Shown: positions 15,748 to 23,898 of the stretch, piece after piece
Layout: each line of letters opens with the position of its first letter
How positions within the stretch are numbered: the first letter of the stretch is position 1
Assembly: GCA_902514605.1 (NCBI GenBank)
Contig: CABXRL010000006.1
Coordinates: 1-40,185 of the forward strand
Direction of reading: 5' to 3'
DNA: 40,185 bases
Source of the DNA: an uncultured Pelagibacteraceae bacterium
GTDB taxonomy: Bacteria; Pseudomonadota; Alphaproteobacteria; Pelagibacterales; Pelagibacteraceae
Program-made: the position numbers and the translations under genes
The notes under the pieces: generated by a model
What the model was told of the DNA's origin: nothing
Databases searched by the model: none
The model's input: only the letters and a program-made list of their open reading frames with translations

Positions 15748-16758
15748 ATGGATTTTGTAAATGCAATTATACTTTTATTAAATTATATTTTTATCCCTGC
15801 ATTGACTTACGGATCACAGTTAGCTCTAGGTGCAATTTTTGTTACATTAATTTATGGAATATTAAGGTTTGCAAACTTTGCAACTGGAGACATGATGTCT
15901 TTTGGAACCATGTTTACAGTTTTATTTACTTGGTATTTCCAATCTTTAGGTATTAGTTTAGGCGTACTACCAACTGCTCTTCTAGCAATACCTTTAGCTA
16001 TAATATTCATGACTGGTTATATGCTTTTAGTGGATAAATTTGTCTTTCGATATTACAGAGTAAATAAAAGTCCTCCAGTTCAATTAGCAATGGTCAGTAT
16101 TGGAGTAATGTTTGTTACTCAAGCAGTAGTAAGAATTATAATTGGTCCCTCAGATAGAAGATTTTTTGATGGTGAGAAATTTATAATTAAAGCTGGTGAA
16201 TTTAAAGAGATGACCGGCTTAAATGAAGGTCTTGCTATTAAATCTACTCAAGTCATCACGATTGTTGTAACAATGATCTTAGTCTCAACTCTTTTTTGGT
16301 TTTTGAACAAAACTAAAACTGGAAAAAGTATGAGAGCATATTCAGATAATGAAGATCTAGCATTACTCTCAGGAATAGATCCAAAAAAGATAGTTACGAT
16401 TACTTGGATCATAGCTGGTATACTAGCTACAATTGGCGGTGCGCTATATGGATTAGATAAAAGTTTTAAACCTTTTACTTATTTTAATAACATGCTACCG
16501 ATTTTTGCTGCAGCTATTGTTGGGGGTATAGGAAATCCATTTGGTGCGTTTTTGGGCGGTTATGTAATTGCCTTTTCAGAAATACTTTTGACTTACGCTT
16601 ATAGAAAATTTTTTATGTACATTTTACCTGAAACTATGGAGCCAGGTGGTTTAGTTCAATTATTATCAACTGATTATAAATTTGCAGTGTCATTTTCAAT
16701 ACTGGTGATTGTTTTGCTTTATCGACCTTCTGGTATATTTAAAGGGAAAATACTATGA
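15748..16758 (+). CDS. Second HAAT ABC transporter permease, LivH type
   Basis: About 336 residues from the ATG at 15748, which lies one base after the ATPase stop; a GTG at 15739 would add three residues. It has multiple membrane helices with the LivH block YGSQLALGAIFVTLIYGIL followed by FANFATGDMMSFG, and the coupling loop SMRAYSDNEDLALLSGIDPKK. It is longer than the first LivH-type protein, with a soluble stretch around SDRRFFDGEKFIIKAGEFKE that may be periplasmic. It overlaps the next gene by 4 bases. Confidence 0.9.
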   Translation: MDFVNAIILLLNYIFIPALTYGSQLALGAIFVTLIYGILRFANFATGDMMSFGTMFTVLFTWYFQSLGISLGVLPTALLAIPLAIIFMTGYMLLVDKFVFRYYRVNKSPPVQLAMVSIGVMFVTQAVVRIIIGPSDRRFFDGEKFIIKAGEFKEMTGLNEGLAIKSTQVITIVVTMILVSTLFWFLNKTKTGKSMRAYSDNEDLALLSGIDPKKIVTITWIIAGILATIGGALYGLDKSFKPFTYFNNMLPIFAAAIVGGIGNPFGAFLGGYVIAFSEILLTYAYRKFFMYILPETMEPGGLVQLLSTDYKFAVSFSILVIVLLYRPSGIFKGKIL

Positions 16759-18125
16759 GAAAAAATTTAAATGTAATTGCTGCTTATAGTATTATGATGA
16801 GTTTAATTATTTTGGTAGGTGTTTTTCAGTCATGGAATATAGCACTATCAATATTCAATCTTTGTTTGATATCAGCAGTGATGACCATGGGTGCAAACAT
16901 TCAATGGGGATATGCAGGTTTAATTAATTTTGGAATAATGGGATATACTGCTTTGGGAGGTTTAGCTGCAGTTCTAATTTCTGTTGATCCTGTTCAAGAT
17001 GCCTGGAGTGCAGGTGGTTTTGATATTTTAACTTCTTTATTTATTATTATTGGAATGATTTTAGCTATTAAGTTTATATTGAAAAGATATGAGAGATCTA
17101 AAATCCGGACTTATTTTATAGCTGCGATTATCATATTAGGTATTATCATTATAAGAGTTATTGCTGAACCAGGCATTGAAGCAATTGAAGCTGTAGAGCC
17201 AGCTAAAACTGGTTTTTTAGGAGGCTTAGGTTTGCCAATTGTTTTTTCTTGGATAGTTGGAGCTTTATTTGCTGGGGGTTTGGCATTTGTGGTTGGAAAG
17301 GTTGCGTTAGGTTTAAGAGCTGACTATTTAGCTATAGCCACTTTACTTATTTCTGAGATTGTAATTGCCATTATTAAACATGAAGATTGGCTTACTAGGG
17401 GAGTTAAAAATGTAATTGGCTTAAAAAGACCGGCACCTTATGAAGTGGATCTCCAAACAACAGAATGGTTTATTAATTTAGTTGAAAAATTTAATTCAGG
17501 AAAGTTGGCTTTAATTTCTGATATAGCTGATAGACAAACTGCCCTAAACCAATTGGTAATAGAGGGGTCATCGGTATTTGTAAAACTCTGTTATTCTGGA
17601 TTATTTTTAATAGTTGTAATTATACTTTTAATTTTAACTCAAAAAGCTCTTTACTCTCCTTGGGGAAGAATGATGAGAGCTATAAGAGATAATGAGGAGG
17701 CTGCTAACGCTATGGGTAAAAATGTTGTTAAACAACATTTATTAATATTTATTTTAGGCTCAGCAATTGTGGGAATAGCTGGAGCTATGCTTGTTACACA
17801 AGATGGATTATTCACACCAGGAAGTTACCGACCAATGAGATATACATTTTTAATTTGGGTAATGGTTATTGTTGGAGGAAGTGGAAATAATTTTGGTGCA
17901 ATACTTGGAGGTTTTGCAGTTTGGTTTTTATGGATTGAGGCAGCACCAATAGCTTTGTTTGTAATTAATCTAACAACGTCCGGATTGGCTGATAGTCATT
18001 TTTTAAAACAACATTTAATAGAAAGTGTCCCTTACTTTAGATTTTTAATGATGGGATTAGGTTTATTATTAATTATGAGGTATCGACCTAAAGGTATACT
18101 TCCAGAAAAAATAGAGATAAAATAA
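16755..18125 (+). CDS. Second HAAT ABC transporter permease, LivM type, enlarged
   Basis: A 456-residue permease, about 100 residues longer than the LivM-type protein at 8949. The core is recognisable: ANIQWGYAGLINFGIMGYTAL near 46-66, LGLRADYLAIATLLISEI near 186-203, and the coupling loop MRAIRDNEEAANAMGKN near 312-328. The extra length lies in an added hydrophobic hairpin (about 90-160) and a soluble insert (about 215-270). The four genes 14251-18125 encode ATPases and permeases but no binding protein; the one at 18251 on the opposite strand is the natural partner. Confidence 0.9.
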   Translation: MRKNLNVIAAYSIMMSLIILVGVFQSWNIALSIFNLCLISAVMTMGANIQWGYAGLINFGIMGYTALGGLAAVLISVDPVQDAWSAGGFDILTSLFIIIGMILAIKFILKRYERSKIRTYFIAAIIILGIIIIRVIAEPGIEAIEAVEPAKTGFLGGLGLPIVFSWIVGALFAGGLAFVVGKVALGLRADYLAIATLLISEIVIAIIKHEDWLTRGVKNVIGLKRPAPYEVDLQTTEWFINLVEKFNSGKLALISDIADRQTALNQLVIEGSSVFVKLCYSGLFLIVVIILLILTQKALYSPWGRMMRAIRDNEEAANAMGKNVVKQHLLIFILGSAIVGIAGAMLVTQDGLFTPGSYRPMRYTFLIWVMVIVGGSGNNFGAILGGFAVWFLWIEAAPIALFVINLTTSGLADSHFLKQHLIESVPYFRFLMMGLGLLLIMRYRPKGILPEKIEIK

Positions 18126-18132
18126 GAATTAT

Positions 18133-18201
18133 ATGAAATATATCATCTTAGGCGCTGCCATAGCCTGGGCCATGTATATGGCAGACAAATACATATTTTA
18201 A
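18133..18201 (+). CDS. Possible 22-residue single-helix membrane peptide
   Basis: An ATG seven bases after the LivM-type stop opens a 22-codon frame, MKYIILGAAIAWAMYMADKY followed by I-F and TAA. The product would be one hydrophobic helix with a charged end, and it is richer in G and C than the adjacent spacer. It ends only a few bases before the shared terminator, so it would be the last cistron of the operon. There is no clear ribosome-binding site. Length alone gives no statistical support. Confidence 0.4.
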   Translation: MKYIILGAAIAWAMYMADKYIF

Positions 18202-18204
18202 AAA

Positions 18205-18234
18205 AAACCCTAACAACTTTCGTTGCTAGGGTTT
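18205..18234. terminator. Bidirectional terminator between the HAAT run and the binding-protein gene
   Basis: AAACCCTA-a-CAAC, a 4-base loop, then GTTG-c-TAGGGTTT form a 12-bp stem with one mismatch. Read on the minus strand the stem runs into seven T, an excellent terminator for the convergent binding-protein gene. On the plus strand the T run is shorter and broken, so termination of the permease operon may be weaker. Confidence 0.85.
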
Positions 18235-18250
18235 CTTAAGTAAAATTAAA

Positions 18251-19432
18251 TTATCTTTGTTTTTTAGTTTTAAATTTTCCGCCCTTAATTTCTTGTTCTA
18301 AAAAAGAACCTTCAGCCTCTCCGACGTTAGTAAAGGTAACTCCAGTTGCACCTTCATAGTCAACTTTTTTACCTTTAGCTAGTAAATCTAAACCTTTTTT
18401 TAGTTCACCTGGGTAAATTTTTGTTCCAGGTCCATTAGCTACATCCATTACATTTTTTGCAATAGTAGCTCTATCTGCTGATCCACCAGCTTGCATTGCT
18501 AATACAATTAAAGCAGCAGCATCATACGACTCACTTGTGTAAGGTCCTGAGCTATCGATACCGGCAGCCTTTGCTACATTTGCAAATACTCCAGCACCTT
18601 TTCCAGTTGAACCAGGCATTGAACCGAAAGATTTTTTTAAATCTTTACCAAATGCATCGACTAAAGATTGACCGATCATACCATCCGATAATATAAATTT
18701 ATCAAACGCACCTGAATCTAATGAAGCTTGAATAATTCCTTTTCCACCTTGATCAAGATATCCAATTACAGCTACGGCATCACCACCTGCAGAAGCTAAA
18801 GTCGCAACTTCTGAAGAATAGTCTGCTTTACCGTCCTCGTGAGCAGTTACTGTAGTTACCTTTATACCATGAGCTTCAACCGATGCTTTGTAAACATCTG
18901 CTAAACCTTTTCCATAGTCATTATTTGTATAAGTAATAGCAACACTTTTAACTTTTCGATCTTTAGTAATATCTGCTAAAATTTGACCACCTCTTGCATC
19001 AGACGGAGCAGTTCTAAAAAAATATCCTTTATCATCTAAAGTAGTTAATCCAGGAGAAGTTGCAGATGGTGATATCATCACAACACCATTTGGGACAGCA
19101 ACATTTGAAGCAATTGCACCTGTTACACCTGAACAGTCAGCACCCATAATTGCAGCTACACCCTGTGCAATTACACCTTCGGCTGCTGCAGTTGCAGCTG
19201 CTGAGTCGACACATGTTGAGTCTGCTCTTACGACTGAAATAGTTTCACCACCTAATAGAGAGCCTGAGTCTGATGCTTCTTTAAAAGCAAGTTCAGCTGA
19301 GGCAGCCATAGCTGGCGTCAGAGATTCAATAGGTCCAGTGAAACCTAAAATGATTCCCATTTTAACTTCTGCAAATGTATTCGTTGTAAAAGTAGATACG
19401 AATATAAAAGCAGCAATAAATAGTTTTTTCAT
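18251..19432 (-). CDS. ABC transporter substrate-binding protein, branched-chain amino-acid type
   Basis: A 393-residue periplasmic binding protein from the ATG at 19432. This start gives a proper signal peptide (KKLFIAAFIFVSTFTTNTFA) and has an AAGGA Shine-Dalgarno 5 bases upstream; an upstream in-frame ATG at 19483 would place 17 residues before the signal. Features of LivK-like Peripla_BP_6 proteins include MGIILGFTGPIESLTP, SATSPGLTTLDDKGYFFRTAPSD and ITYTNNDYGKGLA. It converges on the second HAAT permease/ATPase set, which lacks a binding protein of its own, so it is probably its partner but under independent control. Confidence 0.9.
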   Translation of the reverse strand: MKKLFIAAFIFVSTFTTNTFAEVKMGIILGFTGPIESLTPAMAASAELAFKEASDSGSLLGGETISVVRADSTCVDSAAATAAAEGVIAQGVAAIMGADCSGVTGAIASNVAVPNGVVMISPSATSPGLTTLDDKGYFFRTAPSDARGGQILADITKDRKVKSVAITYTNNDYGKGLADVYKASVEAHGIKVTTVTAHEDGKADYSSEVATLASAGGDAVAVIGYLDQGGKGIIQASLDSGAFDKFILSDGMIGQSLVDAFGKDLKKSFGSMPGSTGKGAGVFANVAKAAGIDSSGPYTSESYDAAALIVLAMQAGGSADRATIAKNVMDVANGPGTKIYPGELKKGLDLLAKGKKVDYEGATGVTFTNVGEAEGSFLEQEIKGGKFKTKKQR

Positions 19433-19555
19433 TATTATCCTTTTATTTGTTAACAATTTATATAAAGCTAAATTAAATCTCATTTAAATAAATTTTCAAT
19501 AACCAATTTTGTATATTTTATGTAGAAAATTAATGTTAGATTAACAAGACATTAA

Positions 19556-20299
19556 ATGAAATTAACCAAAATTAAACCAAAGTTTTTAAAAAAACGTAAT
19601 CCAAGAATAGGTTTAATTACTTTATCAAGTGATTTAAGAATTGAGAAAGATTTTAATGATGTGATTTATGGAAAAAATATTGATTTATTTTCTAATAGAA
19701 TTCAATCTTATAATCCTTTGACCAATAAAACCTTAAAAAAGATGGCAGAAAATGTTACTAAAGTTACAAAAGATATTCTACCAGATCAGAAATTAGATTG
19801 TGTTGCCTATGGATGCACTTCAGGGACTATAGCTTCTGGATATAAATCAATTTGTAAAAAAATTAATATTGCAAAACCAAATACCAAAGTAACAACGCCA
19901 ATAACTTCTGCAATCAATGCATTCAAAACTTTAAAGATAAATAAGCTCTCTATCTTTACGCCTTATACAAATGAAATAAATCAATCTCTTATCAATTATT
20001 TTAAGAATAAAAATATAGAAATTGATGAGCTATTTTATTTAGACATAGCTTCAGACTTAGATATAGGTAAAGTAGATCCAAATTATCTATTTGATGTATT
20101 AACTAAAAAAAATTTATCTCAAAGCAATGTATTATTTATTTCGTGTACTGCATTACCTGTTCTATCGATACTTCAAGATTTAGAAAATAAATTAGGAAAA
20201 GTTATTTTATCTAGTAACCAAACTTTAATTTGGGATACTCTTAGGCAAATTAAATATAAAAGCAAAATTAAAGGATTTGGCGAATTATTCAAAAATTAA
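19556..20299 (+). CDS. Asp/Glu racemase-superfamily protein (EutA / maleate-isomerase-like)
   Basis: A 247-residue protein of the maleate isomerase / arylmalonate decarboxylase / EutA branch of the Asp/Glu racemase superfamily. The two catalytic cysteines are in place: Cys87 in AYGCTSGT and Cys197 in ISCTALPV. Family members isomerise or decarboxylate small dicarboxylates, and EutA accompanies ectoine utilisation genes in rhizobia. It lies 2 bases upstream of an ectoine-hydrolase-like M24 gene, which favours the EutA assignment. The reaction cannot be read from sequence. Confidence 0.78.
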   Translation: MKLTKIKPKFLKKRNPRIGLITLSSDLRIEKDFNDVIYGKNIDLFSNRIQSYNPLTNKTLKKMAENVTKVTKDILPDQKLDCVAYGCTSGTIASGYKSICKKINIAKPNTKVTTPITSAINAFKTLKINKLSIFTPYTNEINQSLINYFKNKNIEIDELFYLDIASDLDIGKVDPNYLFDVLTKKNLSQSNVLFISCTALPVLSILQDLENKLGKVILSSNQTLIWDTLRQIKYKSKIKGFGELFKN

Positions 20300-20301
20300 T
20301 T

Positions 20302-21471
20302 ATGGATTTTACTCTAGAAGAATATAAGCAAAGACTTTTAAAAGTTCAAAAAATGATGTTAGATCAAGGTGTAGAGCTTCTTATCTCACATGATACAAAT
20401 AATATAAACTACTTAACAGGTTATGATGCTTGGTCTTTCTATTACGCCCAATGTGTATTAGTTCATGTAAATGCAGAGGAACCTATTTGTTTTGTTAGAG
20501 ATCAAGATGCGGGTGGGGCTCATTTAAAGACATATATAAAAAAAGAAAATATTGTTGTGTACGATGAGGAGTATATACACACGTGGCCCAAGCATCCTTA
20601 TGATTATCTAGTAAAAATAATTAAAGAAAAAAATTGGGACAAACTATCTATTGGTTTAGAAATGGATGCTCATTATTTTACGGCTTTTTGTTATGAAAAA
20701 ATAAAACGAGGATTGCCAAATGCTAAAATTAAAGACTCAAACAGATTAGTTAATTGGGCAAGATTAATTAAATCTAATAATGAAATAAATTTTATGAAAT
20801 GTGCTGCAAAAATTTCTGAAATTGGAATGAAAACGGCCTATGACACAATAAAACCTGGAGTAAGACAATGTGATGCTGTTGGTGAGATCCAAAAGGCGCT
20901 TTTTTATGGCACTTCTGAATATGGTGGAGAGTATTCAAGTATCGCAACATTGTTACCGACTGGAAAAGGAACTTCAGCATCACATTTAACTGCTACTCAA
21001 GAAAAATTTGTAGAAGGTGAGGCAACAATTATTGAACTATCAGGTGTTTATAAAAGATATCATGCACCAATGGCCAGGACGGTTTTGTTAGGTAAGCCTG
21101 ATAAACTTAAAATTGATACAATGAAAAAAACAATCGAGGCGCTTGATGCAGGTATCAATGTTACAAAACCAGGAAATACTGCCAATGATGTAGCACAAGC
21201 TTTTTGGAAAGTATTGGATAAATATGGAATAGAAAAAAAATCTAGGACTGGTTATTCAATAGGTATTGGGTACCCACCAGACTGGGGAGAGCATACTTTA
21301 AATATTTACAAAGGAGATATGACAGTTTTAAAACCAAATGTTTGTTTTCATATGATTGCAGTTATGCAATTTGGTGATTGGGGCGTTGAAGCCTCTGAAG
21401 CAATAAGAGTAACAGATAAAGGTGCTGAACTTTTTTGTAATTTTTCAAAGGATCTTCACGTTAAAAGCTAA
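20302..21471 (+). CDS. M24-family hydrolase, ectoine hydrolase (DoeA/EutD)-like
   Basis: A 389-residue creatinase/prolidase-fold protein: N-terminal domain about 1-160 (NINYLTGYDAWSFY), pita-bread domain from about 165. The usual metal-binding Asp pair is absent; the segment reads IIELSGVYKRYHAPMARTVL (about 244-262). The signature GYSIGIGYPPDWGEHTLNI (about 318-336) is that seen in ectoine hydrolases DoeA/EutD, which open the ectoine ring to N-acetyl-diaminobutyrate. Pairing with an EutA-like gene supports this. A deacetylase (DoeB/EutE), EutB and EutC are not visible next door, so a different cyclic or amide substrate remains possible. Confidence 0.75.
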   Translation: MDFTLEEYKQRLLKVQKMMLDQGVELLISHDTNNINYLTGYDAWSFYYAQCVLVHVNAEEPICFVRDQDAGGAHLKTYIKKENIVVYDEEYIHTWPKHPYDYLVKIIKEKNWDKLSIGLEMDAHYFTAFCYEKIKRGLPNAKIKDSNRLVNWARLIKSNNEINFMKCAAKISEIGMKTAYDTIKPGVRQCDAVGEIQKALFYGTSEYGGEYSSIATLLPTGKGTSASHLTATQEKFVEGEATIIELSGVYKRYHAPMARTVLLGKPDKLKIDTMKKTIEALDAGINVTKPGNTANDVAQAFWKVLDKYGIEKKSRTGYSIGIGYPPDWGEHTLNIYKGDMTVLKPNVCFHMIAVMQFGDWGVEASEAIRVTDKGAELFCNFSKDLHVKS

Positions 21472-21522
21472 TTATTAAGGGTTGATATTTATTCTTACAA
21501 ATGTTTTATAGATAACTAATTT

Positions 21523-22608
21523 ATGTCAGTTAACAAAGAATTTGTAAAATTTGATAAAGTAGACAAAAGTTATGATGGTAAGATCTTAGTTGTTAAGGAT
21601 CTTCAATTAGATATAGCAGAAGGAGAGTTTATAACTATGTTAGGACCTTCTGGATCAGGTAAAACAACTTGCTTAATGATGTTGGCTGGTTTTGAAACAC
21701 CCACTAACGGCGAGATATACCTAAATGGTAATGCAATATCAAGTATCCCTCCACATAAAAGAGGTATTGGAATGGTTTTTCAAAATTATGCATTATTTCC
21801 ACATATGACTGTTTACGAAAACTTAGCATTTCCACTTAGAGTTAGAAAAATTCCAAAAGATGATGCAGATAAAAAAATTGATAAAGCTTTATCGATGGTG
21901 TCCCTTCAAGGTTTTGCGCAAAGAATGCCCGGTCAATTATCAGGAGGACAACAACAAAGAGTAGCTGTTGCAAGATCTTTAGTATTTGATCCTCAATTAG
22001 TTTTGATGGATGAACCTTTGGGAGCTTTAGATAAAAACTTAAGAGAAAGTATGCAGTATGAAATTAAACACATACATGAAAGTATAGGAGTTACCGTTGT
22101 CTACGTAACCCATGACCAAAGTGAAGCTTTAACCATGTCTAATAGAATTGCAGTTTTTAATGACGGAAAGGTTCAACAACTATCTAGTCCTGATGAATTA
22201 TATGAAAAACCGGTAAATTCTTTTGTTGCTAAATTTATTGGTGAGAATAATACTTTTGCAGGTGAGGTATCTGATATTTCTGACGGTAAGTGCAAAGTTA
22301 AGTTAGCCAATGCAGACATATTAGCAAATCCTATATCAGTAAAAGGTAAAGGTGAAAGAACAACAGTTTCAATAAGACCAGAAAGAGCGTTAATAAATCC
22401 CACTGATAAGATGGACAATGTTCATAAAGGAAAAATCGAAGAAGTTATTTATCATGGAGATCATACGAGAGTTCGAATTAATTTATTAGGTAATCCTGAA
22501 TTTATTCTTAAAGTTCCGAATAGTTCGTCTAACTTAGACATTAAGTTAGGAAATGAAATTAAGATCGGCTGGAATAGTGATGACGCTAGAGCCTTAGACC
22601 CAAAATAA
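21523..22608 (+). CDS. PotA-type ABC transporter ATPase
   Basis: A 361-residue ATPase of the spermidine/putrescine (PotA) class. Walker A is LGPSGSGKTT (near 43-52), the Q-loop region is GMVFQNYALFPHMTV, the signature is LSGGQQQRVAVA, Walker B is LVLMDEPLGALD, and the switch is VTHDQSEA. A C-terminal TOBE regulatory domain follows (about 285-358, with SIRPERALINP). It is the first gene of a four-gene transporter set. The binding-protein gene downstream has its own promoter-like sequence. Confidence 0.92.
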   Translation: MSVNKEFVKFDKVDKSYDGKILVVKDLQLDIAEGEFITMLGPSGSGKTTCLMMLAGFETPTNGEIYLNGNAISSIPPHKRGIGMVFQNYALFPHMTVYENLAFPLRVRKIPKDDADKKIDKALSMVSLQGFAQRMPGQLSGGQQQRVAVARSLVFDPQLVLMDEPLGALDKNLRESMQYEIKHIHESIGVTVVYVTHDQSEALTMSNRIAVFNDGKVQQLSSPDELYEKPVNSFVAKFIGENNTFAGEVSDISDGKCKVKLANADILANPISVKGKGERTTVSIRPERALINPTDKMDNVHKGKIEEVIYHGDHTRVRINLLGNPEFILKVPNSSSNLDIKLGNEIKIGWNSDDARALDPK

Positions 22609-22648
22609 ACATCAGATAACTCTTCATTTAATAAGTAAAAAAGGGCTG

Positions 22649-22677
22649 TTGACTCTCATTATCGATCTTGTTGTAAT
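22649..22677 (+). promoter_or_regulatory. Sigma-70-like promoter before the PotD-type gene
   Basis: TTGACT (22649-22654) and TGTAAT (22672-22677) are one mismatch each from consensus and are spaced by exactly 17 bases. They lie about 36 bases upstream of the binding-protein ATG. A strong Shine-Dalgarno GGAGG (22704-22708) and a perfect 10-bp palindrome, CGTTTAAACG (22695-22704), lie in the leader. An internal promoter would let the binding protein be made in excess of the ATPase encoded upstream. Confidence 0.6.
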
Positions 22678-22712
22678 ATATTTTTATAAAAAAACGTTTA
22701 AACGGAGGAAAA

Positions 22713-23828
22713 ATGACAAAAATTAGTAAATTATTACTAGCCCTTTCTTTTGTATTTTCTTTAACTTCATCAGCGTTCGCAGTAACAATAGCGTCGTGGG
22801 GTGGAGCTTATACTGAAAGTCAAAAGCTAGGTTATGGTGATCCTACCGCCAAAAAATTAGGTATACCGATCAATTGGGTCGACTATTCAGGTGGATTATC
22901 AGAAATTAAAGCACAGAAAGAAGCTGGCGCAATTACATGGGATATAATTGATGTATTTGCAATGGATACTATCAACGGCTGTGATGAAGGATTATTTGTT
23001 AAATTTGATTTTGACAAAGATTTTCCACCAGCACCAGATGGAACTCCAGCAAGTAAAGATTTCTTTACTGGAATGCCAAGTGAGTGTGCTGTAGGAAATA
23101 TTTTATATTCTTGGAACTATGCTTATAACTCAGATAATGTTAAAGGTACTCCAAAGACTATCAAAGATTTCTTTAACACAAAAAAATTCCCTGGAAAAAG
23201 AGCTATCTACAAAGGCGCTCTAACTAATTTAGAGATTGCTTTAGCGGCAGATGGAGTAAAACCAGGAAAAGGTGGAGCAAAAATCTATAAAGCTTTAAAT
23301 ACTGAAAAAGGTGTTCAAAGAGCTATGGATAAGATCAAAAAACTTTGCACAGACCCTAAAGGTGGATGTGTATTTTGGTCTGCAGGTGCTCAACCACCAG
23401 AATTGCTAATGAGTGGTGAAGTTGTTATGGCAACTGGCTGGAACGGTAGATTCTTTAACGCAGCAGTTGGAGAAGGTGCTCCAATCGTTCAAGTTTGGGA
23501 CGCACAAGGTCTTGACTATGAATACTTTGTATTAGTTAAAGGTTCGCCAAATGAAGCAGATGCTAAAAAAGCTTTAGCTGAGATGACAAGTACAGAAGGT
23601 TTAGCTGGAAGTGCAAAATATATTGCATACGCTCCTTGGAGAAAATCATCTATTTCAGTAATGCAAAAAGGTGAGCCATGGTATAAAGATGGTAAAACTA
23701 ACATGGTACCAAATATGCCAACTGCACCGGCAAACACTAAAAATTACTTCTTAGTAGATCCTCTTTACTGGGCTGATAACGGCACAGAACTTGGTGAAAA
23801 ATGGGAAGCAATGAAAGCAGGATTTTAA
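22713..23828 (+). CDS. PotD-type substrate-binding protein
   Basis: A 371-residue periplasmic binding protein with a signal peptide ending near SSAFA (about 23). The mature N-terminus VTIASWGGAYTESQKLGY is typical of the PotD/PotF/SBP_bac class. It shows DIIDVFAMDTINGCDEG and a tryptophan-rich pocket region (YSWNYAYNSD, CVFWSAGAQPPELLMSGE). Annotations of this class default to spermidine/putrescine, but relatives bind many cationic or zwitterionic compounds. Neighbouring DoeA/EutA-like and acyl-CoA genes suggest a different ligand. The gene has its own promoter and is followed by its own terminator. Confidence 0.88.
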   Translation: MTKISKLLLALSFVFSLTSSAFAVTIASWGGAYTESQKLGYGDPTAKKLGIPINWVDYSGGLSEIKAQKEAGAITWDIIDVFAMDTINGCDEGLFVKFDFDKDFPPAPDGTPASKDFFTGMPSECAVGNILYSWNYAYNSDNVKGTPKTIKDFFNTKKFPGKRAIYKGALTNLEIALAADGVKPGKGGAKIYKALNTEKGVQRAMDKIKKLCTDPKGGCVFWSAGAQPPELLMSGEVVMATGWNGRFFNAAVGEGAPIVQVWDAQGLDYEYFVLVKGSPNEADAKKALAEMTSTEGLAGSAKYIAYAPWRKSSISVMQKGEPWYKDGKTNMVPNMPTAPANTKNYFLVDPLYWADNGTELGEKWEAMKAGF

Positions 23829-23866
23829 TTTTAAGTTTTAAAGATTAAAATTTTATATTATATTAG

Positions 23867-23895
23867 AGGGCGGTTATGATTAACCGCCCTTTTTA
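23867..23895 (+). terminator. Intrinsic terminator between PotD-type and PotB-type genes
   Basis: AGGGCGGTTA (23867-23876) pairs perfectly with TAACCGCCCT (23881-23890) around a 4-base loop, followed by a T run. The GC-rich 10-bp stem stands out in AT-rich surroundings. It ends 3 bases before the permease ATG, so permease expression depends on read-through. Confidence 0.9.
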
Positions 23896-23898
23896 TTT

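Noticed and set aside
19433..19483. 17-codon extension of the second binding-protein gene
   Set aside because: The internal ATG at 19432 has an AAGGA ribosome site and begins a canonical signal peptide.
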